A stretch of DNA of 64,000 bases. It comes from Pseudomonas sp. SORT22 (GTDB lineage Bacteria > Pseudomonadota > Gammaproteobacteria > Pseudomonadales > Pseudomonadaceae). Positions within the stretch are counted from its first letter, which is position 1; every line of letters begins with the position of its first letter. The notes under the pieces are model-generated. The model made no database searches, was not told the origin of the DNA, and worked only from the letters and a program-made list of their open reading frames with translations. The stretch spans positions 4,526,501 to 4,590,500 of the forward strand of contig NZ_CP071007.1 in NCBI RefSeq assembly GCF_018417635.1, given 5' to 3'. The position numbers were made by a program, and so were the translations under genes. This document shows, in pieces, positions 18,717-30,902 of the stretch.

Positions 18717-19787
18717 TTAGAGCAGCGGCGCCACCACCGGCTCTCGCCGCGGCCAGGCATCCAGCACGGCCTTGAACAGGGTCGCCAGCGGGATGGCAAA
18801 GAAGATCCCCCAGAACCCCCACAGCCCGCCAAACAGCAGCACCGCGCAGATGATCGCCACCGGGTGCAGGCTCACCGCCTCGGAGAACAGCAGCGGCACC
18901 AGCACGTTGCCGTCCAGGGCCTGGATGATCGCGTACACCGCCATCAGGTAAATGAACTGATCACCCCAGCCCCACTGGAACAGCGCAATCAGGGTTACCG
19001 GTACGGTCACCACCACCGCGCCGACATAGGGCACCACCACCGACAGGCCGACCAGCAGGGCCAGCAACGCCGCATAGTTGAGCCCCAGGCTGATGAAGGC
19101 GATGTAGGTGGCCACGCCACAGATCAGAATCTCGATGCCCTTGCCGCGAATGTAGTTGGCGATCTGCCGGTTCATTTCTTCGGCCACCCGGGTCATCAGC
19201 GCCCGCTCCTTGGGCAGGTAGCCACTGACCCAATCGGCGATCTGCTCGCGGTCCTTGAGAAAGAAGAACACCAGGATCGGCACCAGCACCAGGTAGATCA
19301 TGATGTTGACCAGCAGCGGCAGGCTCGACAGCGAGAAGGTCAGCGCCCACTGGCCGAACTTGCCGATCTCGCCGCGCATCACCTCGATGGCCTGCAGCAC
19401 CTGCTCGTCGGAGACCAGGTGCGGGTAGCGCTCGGGCAACAGCAACAGCAGCGACTGCCACTTGCCGAGCATGCCCGGCAGTTCATTGAACAGGGTGATC
19501 AACTGATGCCAGAGCAGCGGCACCAGCACCAGCAGGAACACCGCCAGGGCGCCCATGAACAGCATGAACACCAGCCCGACCGCATAGCGCGTGGGCACCC
19601 GCAGGCGCTCCAGGGCGTTGACCAGGCCTTGCATCAGGAACGCCAGAACCATCCCCGCCAGCACCGGCGCGAGCATGCCACCGAGGGTCAGGACGGCGGT
19701 GAACGCCAGAAACAGCAAGACCGCCAGCACCACCGCTTCTTCATCGGAGAAGTAGCGCTGCATCCAGTCGCGAAGCACCTTGAACAT
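18717..19787 (-). CDS. perM: AI-2E family transporter (PerM-like)
   Basis: A 356-residue inner-membrane protein with about eight hydrophobic helices, e.g. AVVLAVLLFLAFTAVLTLGG, YAVGLVFMLFMGALAVFLLVL and the closing VAIICAVLLFGGLWGFWGIFFAIP. The last carries the family-typical GxxGxxxGxxxAxP pattern. Family members include the E. coli putative permease PerM and TqsA (AI-2 exporter), and some export Na+/H+; the cargo here is unknown. It is the conserved neighbour of bcp in pseudomonads and is convergent with it across the REP element. Confidence 0.88.
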   Translation of the reverse strand: MFKVLRDWMQRYFSDEEAVVLAVLLFLAFTAVLTLGGMLAPVLAGMVLAFLMQGLVNALERLRVPTRYAVGLVFMLFMGALAVFLLVLVPLLWHQLITLFNELPGMLGKWQSLLLLLPERYPHLVSDEQVLQAIEVMRGEIGKFGQWALTFSLSSLPLLVNIMIYLVLVPILVFFFLKDREQIADWVSGYLPKERALMTRVAEEMNRQIANYIRGKGIEILICGVATYIAFISLGLNYAALLALLVGLSVVVPYVGAVVVTVPVTLIALFQWGWGDQFIYLMAVYAIIQALDGNVLVPLLFSEAVSLHPVAIICAVLLFGGLWGFWGIFFAIPLATLFKAVLDAWPRREPVVAPLL

Positions 19788-19811
19788 TGACGATCCTTTA
19801 ACAGAAAAAAC

Positions 19812-20051
19812 TCAGGCCTTCTTCAGCCAGTAGGTGTAAACACCGGCCTCGGCCTCTTCGAGCAGCAGCGTATGACCGGCCAATCGGGCAAAAGTGCGAA
19901 AGTCGCGCTGGGAACCGGCGTCGGTGGCAATCACCTTGAGCACCGCGCCAGTGGCCAGGCGATTGAGCTCCATCTTCGCCTTGAGCAGCGGCAGCGGGCA
20001 GTTCAGCCCGCTGGCGTCGAGTTCGGCGTCATGGGTCGGGGTCTCGCTCAT
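19812..20051 (-). CDS. TusA-like sulfur carrier (PA1006-type)
   Basis: A 79-residue SirA/TusA-fold protein starting at MSETPTHDAELDASG; the larger in-frame ORF has no supporting start. The sulfur-accepting Cys is in the family signature GLNCPLPLLKAK (CPxP), and VLKVIATDAGSQRDF is the second conserved strand-helix. The P. aeruginosa homologue in the same place (PA1006) forms a persulfide and is needed for molybdenum cofactor homeostasis, nitrate use and biofilm growth. It is 24 bp downstream of perM's start side and divergent from bepA. Confidence 0.88.
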   Translation of the reverse strand: MSETPTHDAELDASGLNCPLPLLKAKMELNRLATGAVLKVIATDAGSQRDFRTFARLAGHTLLLEEAEAGVYTYWLKKA

Positions 20052-20175
20052 GGGGGTCTCCAGGCAGGAATGCGGGCACAGGTAGCATTTTGAACAAGCC
20101 CGGTAGGATACCGCCACTGGTCGCCAACGTGCGAGCGGGCTACAGTAAGGTTCTTTGTCGACCAGAGCTTCGTGC

Positions 20176-21609
20176 ATGAATTTTCTGCGCCCTACCCTGC
20201 TGACGCTGGCCTGTTTGATGGCGCTCCCCAGCCATGCCGACGACCTGCCGTCACTCGGCGACGCCAGTTCTGCCATTGTCTCCCCGCAACAGGAACACCA
20301 GCTGGGCCGCGCCTGGCTCAGCCTGCTGCGGGGCAATGTCAACCAACTGAACGATCCCCAGCTCAAGGATTACGTCGAAACCAGCGTCTACCGCCTGGCC
20401 GAAACCAGCCAGTTGCAGGACCGGCGCCTGGAGTTCATCCTCATCGACAGCCGCGAACTCAACGCCTTTGCCGCCCCCGGCGGGATCGTCGGGGTCAACG
20501 GCGGGCTGTTCCTCAATGCCCAGACCGAAGGCGAATACGCCTCGGTACTGGCCCACGAACTGGCGCACTTGTCGCAACGCCACTTCGCCCGCGGCGTCGA
20601 GGCCCAGCAGCGCATGCAGTTGCCGATGATGGGCGCGCTGCTGATCGGTATCGTCGCCGCCGCGGCAGGTGCCGGTGATGCCGGTATTGCCGCAATTGCC
20701 GGCACCCAGGCGGCCGCCATCCAGGAGCAGCGGCGCTTCTCGCGGCAGAACGAACAGGAAGCCGACCGCATCGGTATCCTCAACCTTGAGAAGGCCGGCT
20801 ATGATCCGCGCAACATGCCGACCATGTTCGAGCGCCTGATGCGTCAGTACCGCTATGACGCCAAGCCGCCGGAATTCCTTCTGACTCACCCGGTTACCGA
20901 ATCGCGCATCGCCGACACCCGCAACCGCGCCGAACAGGCGCCCAAGGGTGGCACCGAAGACAGCATGCGCTACCAGCTGATTCGTGCCCGGGTGGCGCTG
21001 ATCTACGAAGGCACCCCCGGCCTTGCCGCCAAGCGCTTCCAGGCCCAGCTCGACGAAAATCCGCAGATGGACGCCGCCCGCTACGGCCTGGCGCTGGCGC
21101 AGATCAAGGGCGGGCGCCTGAACGAGGCGCGCGAGAACCTCAAGCCGCTGCTGGCCAAGGCGCCCAACGACATCACCTACAACCTGGCGCAGATCGACCT
21201 GGACATCACCAACAACCGCCTGCCCGATGCCCAGCAACGGGTCGAGCGGATGCGCAGCCTGTACCCGGCCAACTACCCGCTGCAACAGGCGCGCATCGAC
21301 CTGCTGCTCAAGCAGAACCGCCCTGCCGAGGCAGAGAAGGCGCTGGATGCGCTACTCAAGAACCGTCCTGAAGACCCGGACGTCTGGTATAACGTGGCGG
21401 AAGTACGTGGCCTTTCGGGCAACACCATCGGCCTGCACCAGGCCCGCGCCGAATACTTTGCCCTGGTGGGCGACTTCGACCAGGCCCTGCAGCAGCTCGA
21501 CTACGCCAAGCAGCGCGCCGGCAACAACTTCGTCCTGGCGTCGAAGATCGATGCGCGTCAGCGCGAGCTGATGGAGCAACAGCGGATGGTCAAGGACATG
21601 ATGCGCTAA
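20176..21609 (+). CDS. bepA: Periplasmic M48 metalloprotease/chaperone BepA-like
   Basis: A 477-residue secreted protein; the start MNFLRPTLLTLACLMALPSHA gives a signal peptide cut before DDLPSL. The M48 peptidase domain has SVLAHELAHLSQRH (HExxH zinc motif) and the third ligand Glu in RQNEQEADRIGILNLEKAGYDP. C-terminal TPR repeats cover roughly residues 260-470. In E. coli BepA (YfgC) assists LptD assembly and degrades stalled outer-membrane proteins. It sits between the tusA-like gene and nadA, as in other pseudomonads, and ends at a REP element. Confidence 0.92.
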   Translation: MNFLRPTLLTLACLMALPSHADDLPSLGDASSAIVSPQQEHQLGRAWLSLLRGNVNQLNDPQLKDYVETSVYRLAETSQLQDRRLEFILIDSRELNAFAAPGGIVGVNGGLFLNAQTEGEYASVLAHELAHLSQRHFARGVEAQQRMQLPMMGALLIGIVAAAAGAGDAGIAAIAGTQAAAIQEQRRFSRQNEQEADRIGILNLEKAGYDPRNMPTMFERLMRQYRYDAKPPEFLLTHPVTESRIADTRNRAEQAPKGGTEDSMRYQLIRARVALIYEGTPGLAAKRFQAQLDENPQMDAARYGLALAQIKGGRLNEARENLKPLLAKAPNDITYNLAQIDLDITNNRLPDAQQRVERMRSLYPANYPLQQARIDLLLKQNRPAEAEKALDALLKNRPEDPDVWYNVAEVRGLSGNTIGLHQARAEYFALVGDFDQALQQLDYAKQRAGNNFVLASKIDARQRELMEQQRMVKDMMR

Positions 21610-21622
21610 CACCGCAAAAAGC

Positions 21623-21670
21623 ATCGCGGGGCAAGCCCGCTCCTACCGTAGGAGCGGGCTTGCCCCGCGA
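21623..21670. repeat. Inverted REP pair between bepA and nadA
   Basis: TCGCGGGGCAAGCCCGCTCC and its complement are separated by TACCGTA. Same REP family as at 18648-18712 but with a shorter loop. It lies between two convergent genes and can act as a terminator. Confidence 0.92.
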
Positions 21671-21678
21671 AGGCGTCG

Positions 21679-22737
21679 TCAGGCGTTACCGGACAACTTC
21701 ATCCGCGCCGCCTGGGTGAAGTCGAGCATGCGCTTGAGCGGCTTGATCGCCTGGGGGATCAACGCCGGCTCAACGAAAATCTCGTTAGTGCCTTCCCGCA
21801 GGCACTGCAAGGTGCGCTCCAGGGTATTCATCGCCATCCACGGGCAATGCGCGCAGCTGCGGCAGGCCGCGCCGTTACCGGCGGTAGGCGCTTCGATGAA
21901 GATCTTTTCGGGGCACAGCTGCTGCATCTTGTAGAAGATGCCGCGGTCGGTGGCGACGATGAAGGTCTTGTTCGGCAGGGTCTGCGCCGCAGCAATCAGC
22001 TGGCTGGTGGAGCCCACTGCGTCGGCCAGCTCGATCACCGCCTCGGGCGACTCCGGATGCACCAGGATCGCCGCCTCCGGGTACAGCGCCTTCATGTCGG
22101 CCAGCTGGCGCGACTTGAACTCTTCGTGAACGATGCAGGCACCGTCCCACAGCAGCATGTCGGCGCCGGTCTGTTTCTGGATGTAGCGGCCCAGGTGCTG
22201 GTCCGGGCCCCAGATGATGGTCTCGCCGTTGTCCATCAGGCTTTCGACGATTTCCAGCGCGCAGCTTGAGGTCACTACCCAGTCGGCGCGGGCCTTGACC
22301 GCCGCCGAGGTGTTGGCATACACCACCACGGTGCGCTCGGGGTGCTTGTCGCAGAACGCCGAGAACTCTTCAACCGGGCAGCCCAGGTCGAGCGAGCAGG
22401 TCGCCTCGAGGGTCGGCATCAGCACGCGCTTTTCCGGGGTGAGGATCTTGGCCGTCTCGCCCATGAAGCGCACCCCGGCGACCACCACGGTCGAGGCCGC
22501 GTGGTTCTTGCCGAAGCGGGCCATTTCCAGCGAGTCGGACACGCAGCCACCGGTTTCCTCGGCCAGGGCCTGGATCACCGGGTCGCAATAGTAGTGGGCA
22601 ACCAGCACCGCATTTTGCGCCTTGAGTTCGGCGGCAATGGCGGCGCGGTAGTCGGCCTCTTGCTCGGGCGTCAGCGGCGTGGGCTGCTTGGCATCGAGGT
22701 GAGCCTGGACGAGAAGGCGTTCGGAAATCTGGGTCAT
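21679..22737 (-). CDS. nadA: Quinolinate synthase
   Basis: A 352-residue [4Fe-4S] enzyme that condenses iminoaspartate with dihydroxyacetone phosphate in NAD synthesis. The start [14 protein letters not shown] is the ATG nearest the family start. Three cluster Cys positions are visible: [17 protein letters not shown] and the C-terminal [13 protein letters not shown]. The motifs [14 protein letters not shown] and [15 protein letters not shown] are family hallmarks. No riboswitch or clear operator is evident in the 226 bp between it and the next gene upstream. Confidence 0.97.
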   Translation of the reverse strand: MTQISERLLVQAHLDAKQPTPLTPEQEADYRAAIAAELKAQNAVLVAHYYCDPVIQALAEETGGCVSDSLEMARFGKNHAASTVVVAGVRFMGETAKILTPEKRVLMPTLEATCSLDLGCPVEEFSAFCDKHPERTVVVYANTSAAVKARADWVVTSSCALEIVESLMDNGETIIWGPDQHLGRYIQKQTGADMLLWDGACIVHEEFKSRQLADMKALYPEAAILVHPESPEAVIELADAVGSTSQLIAAAQTLPNKTFIVATDRGIFYKMQQLCPEKIFIEAPTAGNGAACRSCAHCPWMAMNTLERTLQCLREGTNEIFVEPALIPQAIKPLKRMLDFTQAARMKLSGNA

Positions 22738-22934
22738 GATCGCTGGACCTGCAGGCGCTTGAGCGCGTAAGTCGAGTGTATCACCGAGCCCTGGCAAATC
22801 GGCTACAGGCTCCACAGGCAGGGCAAAACAGCCTTGCGCACAGAACCACGGACCAGCTGCGGCCTCGGGTTTTTATAGGATGCCGAAGGCTACAGATAAT
22901 CGAATGAATTCAAAAGGTTTTTTTAGTGAAACAA

Positions 22935-22956
22935 GCCCGGGGCGGGCGCCCCGGGC
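22935..22956 (-). terminator. Terminator after the ydgA-like gene
   Basis: A nine-base GC stem (GCCCGGGGC / GCCCCGGGC) with loop GGGC, followed on the minus strand by TTGTTTCACT, a moderately U-rich tail. It is just beyond the stop codon of the upstream minus-strand gene. Confidence 0.65.
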
Positions 22957-22963
22957 CTGAACA

Positions 22964-24460
22964 TCAACCGCCGGTCGCCTGCATTGCGCTGGCGTTGGCC
23001 ATGATCACGCTGGCGAACTGCTCAACGGTCATCTTCTGGCCGTTGAAGTCGACCATGCCATCGGCATAGTGCAGCGAGGTAACAATGTCATTGCCCTCGA
23101 CCTTGGCCATCTGGCTCTGCACCGCCATCATGCTGACCATTTCCCCGGCCTGGGCCGCTTGCTGGGAAACAATGGCAGCATCGGTCTGGCCTTCGAACTG
23201 CGCCTGCAGGGTCGCCAGGTCACCGATCATCGGCTTGGACAGCGACAGCTTGCTCTGCAGCTGGGTGATCAGCTGCTTGGACAGCTCCTCGGGTGGCAGC
23301 TCCAGGGAGGTCGGGTTGGCCAGGTCGACGCTGAAGCTGAAACGGCTTTCGCCATTGGCAGTCTTGAACGACAGGTTCTCCAGGGCGATCTGCGGCTTGG
23401 CTGCCAGCAGGCGCTGCACATCGCTGCGCACCTGGGCCGTTTCAGCCTCGGTCATCGCCAGGTCCGGCATGCCTGCACCTTCGGCAGCGGCCTGCTGGAA
23501 CTCAGGCAGGCGGCTCTGGTACCAGCCGATCAGTGCCTGCATGGCCGGGATGTCGAGACGCTTGAGACTCCAGACCATCTCGCCGGCACCGATGGCCTTG
23601 CCGTCAAAGTTGATGTCGCCAACCTTGTATTCCATGCGTGCCGAGAGCTTGTCGCCGTCGTTCTTGTACTCGTTGTTCTGCGCCAGGCCCTTGAGCTTCA
23701 GGACCTTTTGCTCATCGCCGAAGGTGGCGACCGTATCAGCCACGGCCATGTCCATCTTGCCGACATAGAAGCCGAACGGCGTCTTGGTCATGTCGCCGGT
23801 CAGGCTCAGGCCCTTGATCTCGACTTTCAGCACTTTGCTGTCAGGGTCGACCAGGTTCAGGCTCAGGCCGCCCGACTGGCCGGTGAGCTGCACGTGTTCG
23901 GCGCCTTCGTTGCCGTGGCCGGTGACTTCAAACCCGGAGAACTTCAGCGACGAGCCGTCCTTGCTCCACTCGATCGGCGCCACCTGGAAAGCGCTGTCCA
24001 TCGAGCGATCGTAGCCGTAGGCAACCTGGCCTTGCAGCGGCGAAACGTCTTTGGTCAGGGCGAACCAGTCGGCGGTGGCCGCGTCTTTTTCCAGGCTGTA
24101 ATGACTGGCTGCCATGACCGGCATCAGCTTCAGCGCCTTGACCCGCGACAGCGGCAACGGCCCGTGTTCGATCTGGTCGACAAAATTCAGCTCGAAGCTT
24201 TTGCTGTCTTCGCCAACCTGCAGGTTTTTTACCTTGAGGCGGTATTTGGCGGTACTGCTGAACAGATGGCTGTCCAGCGATACCAGCTCAAGCTCCACGA
24301 GGGTGTCCATACCCACCAGCGCCTGCTTGGTCTGGGCGTTGGATTCGGCGATGGTGGTTGCCAGCACGCCTGGCAGTTGCTTGCCGGTGTACCAGGCACC
24401 CGCGGTGCACACCGCTGCCACTGCCACTGCGAGGCCGAGTACGCCTGTAGATTTCTTCAT
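22964..24460 (-). CDS. YdgA family protein (DUF945)
   Basis: About 498 residues from MKKSTGVLGLAVAVAAV; an ATG six codons earlier is possible. A single N-terminal hydrophobic segment acts as signal anchor or signal peptide, and the rest is a long repetitive beta-rich periplasmic domain (VELELVSLDSHLFSSTAKYRLKV, SLKFSGFEVTGHGNEGAEHV, RMEYKVGDINFDGKAIGAGE), which is the DUF945 pattern. E. coli YdgA is an inner-membrane-anchored protein of unclear function; the AsmA-like repeats hint at a link to envelope lipid or protein handling, which is only inference. It appears monocistronic, ending at its own hairpin. Confidence 0.82.
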   Translation of the reverse strand: MKKSTGVLGLAVAVAAVCTAGAWYTGKQLPGVLATTIAESNAQTKQALVGMDTLVELELVSLDSHLFSSTAKYRLKVKNLQVGEDSKSFELNFVDQIEHGPLPLSRVKALKLMPVMAASHYSLEKDAATADWFALTKDVSPLQGQVAYGYDRSMDSAFQVAPIEWSKDGSSLKFSGFEVTGHGNEGAEHVQLTGQSGGLSLNLVDPDSKVLKVEIKGLSLTGDMTKTPFGFYVGKMDMAVADTVATFGDEQKVLKLKGLAQNNEYKNDGDKLSARMEYKVGDINFDGKAIGAGEMVWSLKRLDIPAMQALIGWYQSRLPEFQQAAAEGAGMPDLAMTEAETAQVRSDVQRLLAAKPQIALENLSFKTANGESRFSFSVDLANPTSLELPPEELSKQLITQLQSKLSLSKPMIGDLATLQAQFEGQTDAAIVSQQAAQAGEMVSMMAVQSQMAKVEGNDIVTSLHYADGMVDFNGQKMTVEQFASVIMANASAMQATGG

Positions 24461-24514
24461 GAATTGTTTCGCTTCCATTTGTAGAGAGTTGTTGCGTTGA
24501 CTAAGCCTTGCGGC

Positions 24515-25384
24515 CTATTCGTTGACGTCCATGTACTCGCGGGCCCAGACGATGTAGTCGTCCGGTTGCGTGTAGGTATGGGTGAGTTCGGTGGCGCTCA
24601 GGTCCGAGGTGCTGCAGGTGATGCCGCGCTGCTCGCGCAGGCAGTCGTAGGTGGCCTTGATCGCGGCAAAGTAGGCACCATGGCCATCGACGGCAATGCG
24701 CACACCCAGTTCGGCCAGGCGCGCATCATCATGCAGTTGCGGGTTGCCGTAGGTGACCAGCATCAGCGGCACGCTCAGGTGTGCGGCAATCTGTTCCAGG
24801 TGTTCGAAGTCGCGGATACCGACAATGCACAAGGCGTCTGCGCCGGCGTTCTGGTAGGCCACGGTGCGGGCGATGACTTCTTCGGTGGCAATCAGCGCCG
24901 CGTTGGTGCGGGCAATGATCGACAGCTCCGGGTCAACTCGCGCCTCCAGCGCCGCGCGGATCTTGCCGACGCCTTCGGCGATGCTGATCAGGTCGGTGGA
25001 CTTGCGCCCGAACTGGGCCGGCAGCAGGGTGTCCTCGATGGTCAGCGCGGCAATCCCGGCACGCTCAAGCTCGGTCACCGTCCGCATCACGTTGAGCGCG
25101 TTGCCATAGCCGTGGTCGGCGTCAGCAATTACCGGCAGTTGCGCCACCCGGCCGATCCGCGTCGCCTGCTCGGCGAATTCGCTCAGGCTGATCAGGGCAA
25201 AGTCAGGGGCGGCTAGCACCTGCAGGGAGGCCACCGAACCGCCGAGGATCCCCACCTCGAAGCCCAGGTCAGCGGCAATGCGCGCCGACATCGGATCGAA
25301 AACAGAGGCGGTGTGGTAGCAGGCAGGTGAGGCAAGCAGTTGGCGGAACGCGCGACGCAGGTCTTGGTGGGAGGCTCTTGGCAT
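24515..25384 (-). CDS. Oxaloacetate decarboxylase-like enzyme (ICL/PEP mutase superfamily)
   Basis: A 289-residue TIM-barrel protein of the isocitrate lyase/PEP mutase superfamily. It shows [41 protein letters not shown] (Mg-binding acidic residues), [14 protein letters not shown] and [11 protein letters not shown]. These resemble the P. aeruginosa oxaloacetate decarboxylase PA4872 in length and sequence, which converts oxaloacetate to pyruvate and CO2. The KKCGH motif of isocitrate lyases is absent. It is 54 bp downstream of the AraC regulator in the same direction, so it may be regulated with the polyamine genes, though that link is inference. Confidence 0.82.
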   Translation of the reverse strand: MPRASHQDLRRAFRQLLASPACYHTASVFDPMSARIAADLGFEVGILGGSVASLQVLAAPDFALISLSEFAEQATRIGRVAQLPVIADADHGYGNALNVMRTVTELERAGIAALTIEDTLLPAQFGRKSTDLISIAEGVGKIRAALEARVDPELSIIARTNAALIATEEVIARTVAYQNAGADALCIVGIRDFEHLEQIAAHLSVPLMLVTYGNPQLHDDARLAELGVRIAVDGHGAYFAAIKATYDCLREQRGITCSTSDLSATELTHTYTQPDDYIVWAREYMDVNE

Positions 25385-25437
25385 GGTCTTTCCAGGCTAT
25401 CGACTTCATTTAGTAGGTCGAACATTACCACTGCTGG

Positions 25438-26352
25438 CTATCTGACTGACAGCGCCACGCGCTTCAAGGTCTCGCTGGGCAGCTCCTTGAACAGCTTGCG
25501 GTAGCTGTCGGAAAACCGTCCCAGGTGCCAGAACGACCAATGCATGGCCACTTCGGCGACGGTGGTATCGCTGGGCGTGCAACTGAGCAATTCACGCCGT
25601 GCACTGTTGAGCCGGCGCAAGCGCAGCCACTGCGCCGGGGCCATGCCGGTGAAGGTCTTGAAGGCGTGCTGCAGCTGGCGCAGGGACACCCCGGCAACCT
25701 GCGAAAGCTCAAGCAGATTGAGGGTTTCTTCCGGGCAATCTGCCGCCCATTCGCCAACCTTGCGCATGATTGCGCGCTCTTCGGTACGCCGCCACAACGC
25801 CCCGCGATCGAGGCAGATGCACGCGTTATCGAGGATGAACAGGCAGTCTTCCAGCAACTGCGCGGCCAATGCGTCCTGGCTTGGCGGGTCGATGGTCTGC
25901 GAGATGCGCGTGAGGGTGCCGCTCAGCCACCGGCTGAACAGCTCGTTCTGCATCGAGTTCAACGGCGCCATGAACAGCCCGTCGAGGCGGGCGATGTCCA
26001 GGCTGTGGCGCTGGACGAATTCCGGGCCGAACACCACGGCCACTTCCTGGTAGTTCTCCGGGGTGATCCAGATGTTGCGGCTTTCGCCATTGAGCACGTA
26101 AAGGCTGTGATCGTTGCGGTCGAAACAGAACGCCAGGGAGCCGGCCGGCGCACTGAAATTCTGTTCGACCCGGGTGTTCATGCACTCCTCGTAGATCTCC
26201 ACGCCCTGCAGGTCGAGGCAGCGCAGCTGGCCGGCGAAATGCCCGGGAGACATCTGTTGGTAATGCTGGGTCCAGCCCGGGGTGGCACGGACCTGTTCGG
26301 TGACATCGGCGGTATTGAAAGCTTGAACCCGCAAAGGCGTTGACGCTGTCAT
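25438..26352 (-). CDS. AraC-family transcriptional regulator
   Basis: About 304 residues from MTASTPLRVQAFN, the first start that fits family length. The N-terminal domain is a cupin-like sensor; the C-terminal has two helix-turn-helix units (LNLLELSQVAGVSLRQLQHAFKTFTGMAPAQWLRLRRL and TVAEVAMHWSFWHLGRFSDSYRKLFKELPSETL). It is divergent from the gamma-glutamylpolyamine synthetase with a 174-bp gap, so it is the probable regulator of that unit, sensing a polyamine or amine by inference. No clear direct repeats were recognised in the gap. Confidence 0.86.
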   Translation of the reverse strand: MTASTPLRVQAFNTADVTEQVRATPGWTQHYQQMSPGHFAGQLRCLDLQGVEIYEECMNTRVEQNFSAPAGSLAFCFDRNDHSLYVLNGESRNIWITPENYQEVAVVFGPEFVQRHSLDIARLDGLFMAPLNSMQNELFSRWLSGTLTRISQTIDPPSQDALAAQLLEDCLFILDNACICLDRGALWRRTEERAIMRKVGEWAADCPEETLNLLELSQVAGVSLRQLQHAFKTFTGMAPAQWLRLRRLNSARRELLSCTPSDTTVAEVAMHWSFWHLGRFSDSYRKLFKELPSETLKRVALSVR

Positions 26353-26526
26353 GAGCTGCTCTTTATGCACTCTTTTGGTGCATTTTAGTCTTGCTGAAAG
26401 TGGATAGATCGAATGCGCAAGCGTCACCCAAGATAGACCTCAACGCGCTACAGGGGAAGCCGCTTGGGTGGCAAGCCGGTCGTAACTGCCGGTCCTGGCG
26501 TGGATAAAACCAACAACGAGGTCTTT

Positions 26527-27885
26527 ATGAATGCCCCTTTCGATCAGCTGTCTGCGTGGCTGAAAGAACACAAGATTACCGAAGTCGAGTGCGTGGTCAG
26601 TGATCTGACCGGTATCGCCCGCGGCAAGATCGCACCGACCAACAAGTTCCTGCATGAACGAGGCATGCGCCTGCCGGAAAGTGTGCTTCTGCAAACGGTA
26701 ACCGGGGACTTTGTCGACGACGACATCTACTACGACCTGCTCGATCCGGCCGACATCGACATGGTCTGCCGCCCGGATTCGGCGGCGGTGTACGTGGTGC
26801 CATGGGCCATCGAGCCGACCGCCGTGGTGATCCACGACACCTTCGACAAGCAAGGTAACCCGATCGAGCTGTCGCCGCGCAACGTGCTCAAGAAAGTCCT
26901 CAAGCTCTACACCGACAAGGGCTGGCAGCCCATCGTCGCCCCGGAGATGGAGTTCTACCTGACCCAGCGCTGCGAAGACCCGGACTTGCCGCTGCAGGCA
27001 CCACTGGGCCGTTCGGGCCGGGCCGAAAGCGGCCGCCAGTCGTTCTCGATCGATGCCGCCAACGAATTCGACCCGCTGTTCGAAGACGTCTATGACTGGT
27101 GCGAAGCCCAGGGCCTGGACCTCGACACGCTGATCCACGAAGACGGCCCGGCGCAGATGGAAATCAACTTCCGTCACGGCGACGCCCTCGACCTTGCCGA
27201 CCAGATCACCGTGTTCAAGCGCACCATGCGCGAGGCGGCGCTCAAGCACAACGTCACCGCCACCTTCATGGCCAAGCCGGTGGGCGACGAGCCGGGCAGC
27301 GCCATGCACCTGCACCAGAGCGTGGTCGACATCGCCACCGGCAAGCCGATCTTCGTCGACGACAACGGGCAAATGAGCGAGCTGTTTCTGCATCACATCG
27401 GCGGCTTGCAAAAGTACATCCCCAAAGTGCTGCCGATGTTCGCCCCCAACGTCAACTCGTTCCGCCGTTTCCTGCCCGACACCTCGGCGCCGGTGAACGT
27501 CGAATGGGGCGAAGAGAACCGCACCGTGGGCCTGCGCGTACCGACCTCGAGCCCCGAGGCGATGCGCGTGGAAAACCGCCTGCCCGGCGCCGATGCCAAC
27601 CCTTACCTGGCGATTGCCGCCAGCCTGCTGTGCGGCTACCTGGGCATGGTCGAGAAGATCAACCCCAGTGCCCCTGTGCAGGGCCGCGCCTACGAGCGGC
27701 GCAACCTGCGCCTGCCGATCACCATCGAAGACGCCCTGGCGCACATGGAAGACTGCCCGACCATCGAGCAGTACCTGGGCAGCAAGTTCGTCCGCGGCTA
27801 CGTGGCGGTCAAGCGTGCCGAGCACGAGAACTTCAAACGGGTGATCAGCTCCTGGGAGCGCGAATTCCTGCTGCTCAGCGTCTGA
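26527..27885 (+). CDS. Gamma-glutamylpolyamine synthetase (GlnA-like, SpuB/PuuA type)
   Basis: A 452-residue member of the glutamine synthetase superfamily, starting at MNAPFDQLSAWLKE with GAGGT upstream. It has the GS beta-grasp start, CVVSDLTGIARGK, the metal-binding APEMEFYL, GPAQMEINFRHGDAL, and the ATP loop GSAMHLHQSVVD. The shape matches gamma-glutamylputrescine synthetases, which attach glutamate to an amine of putrescine or spermidine as the first step of polyamine use. The following genes encode a polyamine-binding protein and a FAD oxidase, which supports this. The exact amine is not determined by sequence. Confidence 0.88.
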   Translation: MNAPFDQLSAWLKEHKITEVECVVSDLTGIARGKIAPTNKFLHERGMRLPESVLLQTVTGDFVDDDIYYDLLDPADIDMVCRPDSAAVYVVPWAIEPTAVVIHDTFDKQGNPIELSPRNVLKKVLKLYTDKGWQPIVAPEMEFYLTQRCEDPDLPLQAPLGRSGRAESGRQSFSIDAANEFDPLFEDVYDWCEAQGLDLDTLIHEDGPAQMEINFRHGDALDLADQITVFKRTMREAALKHNVTATFMAKPVGDEPGSAMHLHQSVVDIATGKPIFVDDNGQMSELFLHHIGGLQKYIPKVLPMFAPNVNSFRRFLPDTSAPVNVEWGEENRTVGLRVPTSSPEAMRVENRLPGADANPYLAIAASLLCGYLGMVEKINPSAPVQGRAYERRNLRLPITIEDALAHMEDCPTIEQYLGSKFVRGYVAVKRAEHENFKRVISSWEREFLLLSV

Positions 27886-27899
27886 GCCCGAGCTTGTAA

Positions 27900-30319
<2,420 letters not shown>

Positions 30320-30433
30320 GGACGGTTAGCCGTCCGACAAACATCCTTCTTTTCCTTGCGACTGACCCAATTGCAGCTACTTTCAGTTAAGTCTTTGTTT
30401 CAGCGCATGACAGGCTTCGGAGGGAATCGAAGG

Positions 30434-30844
30434 ATGATTGCAGGTCTCAAGCTCTACCCGCGCCAGCACTGGTTGCTCGGCGCGCTGCTGCTGGCCCTGG
30501 CCGGCTGCAGCAACATCGACGCGCGCACCACCGAGTATGTCGGTGCGCCCCACGCCGCCCCCACCAGTGCCGCCAATGTCCAGGTGCTGCGCAGCGAACC
30601 GACCCGGCCGCATACCCGGCTCGGTGAAATCGTCGTCGATGCCAGCGTCGAACCACCTCCGCCGATCACCGAGGTCGAGCAAAAGCTGCGCGAGCAGGCC
30701 GCCAGCATCGGCGGCGATGCCGTGGTGGTGGTCTACGACCGTATCCAGCCGGTGTCCGCTTACGTCAGCGGCCCGCTGTGGGACCGCGATATCCGCGCCA
30801 TCGAAGGGCGCAAGCTCAAAGGCATCGTCATCAAGTACCAGTAA
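30434..30844 (+). CDS. Small outer-membrane lipoprotein
   Basis: A 136-residue protein, start chosen at MIAGLKLYPRQHW after GGAGGG. Signal peptide LLGALLLALAGCS has a lipobox with Cys next to Ser-Asn, which predicts outer-membrane sorting. The domain after it (LGEIVVDASVEPPPPITEVEQKLREQAASIGGDAVVVVYDRIQ) has the strand-helix-strand order of YbjQ/RcsF-type domains, but the RcsF disulfide cysteines are missing, so homology is not claimed. Its function is unknown. It could be the first gene of the following cluster, 58 bp upstream. Confidence 0.72.
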   Translation: MIAGLKLYPRQHWLLGALLLALAGCSNIDARTTEYVGAPHAAPTSAANVQVLRSEPTRPHTRLGEIVVDASVEPPPPITEVEQKLREQAASIGGDAVVVVYDRIQPVSAYVSGPLWDRDIRAIEGRKLKGIVIKYQ

Positions 30845-30902
30845 TCCATGCGGGTTAACCCGTAACAGCGTTTAACTGCGTCACTGATCAGGCGTTCACG
30901 CT

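Noticed and set aside
18648..21670. The two REP elements as an attachment site or mobile element
   Set aside because: They are dispersed repeats with no associated transposase or target duplication.
22738..22963. A small ORF or sRNA between nadA and the ydgA-like gene
   Set aside because: Only a GC hairpin after the ydgA-like gene is evident; no ribosome site or convincing frame was seen.
30434..30844. RcsF homologue for the Rcs-like kinases
   Set aside because: The strand order resembles RcsF/YbjQ, but the disulfide cysteines of RcsF are missing and the gene is about 18 kb from the kinases.
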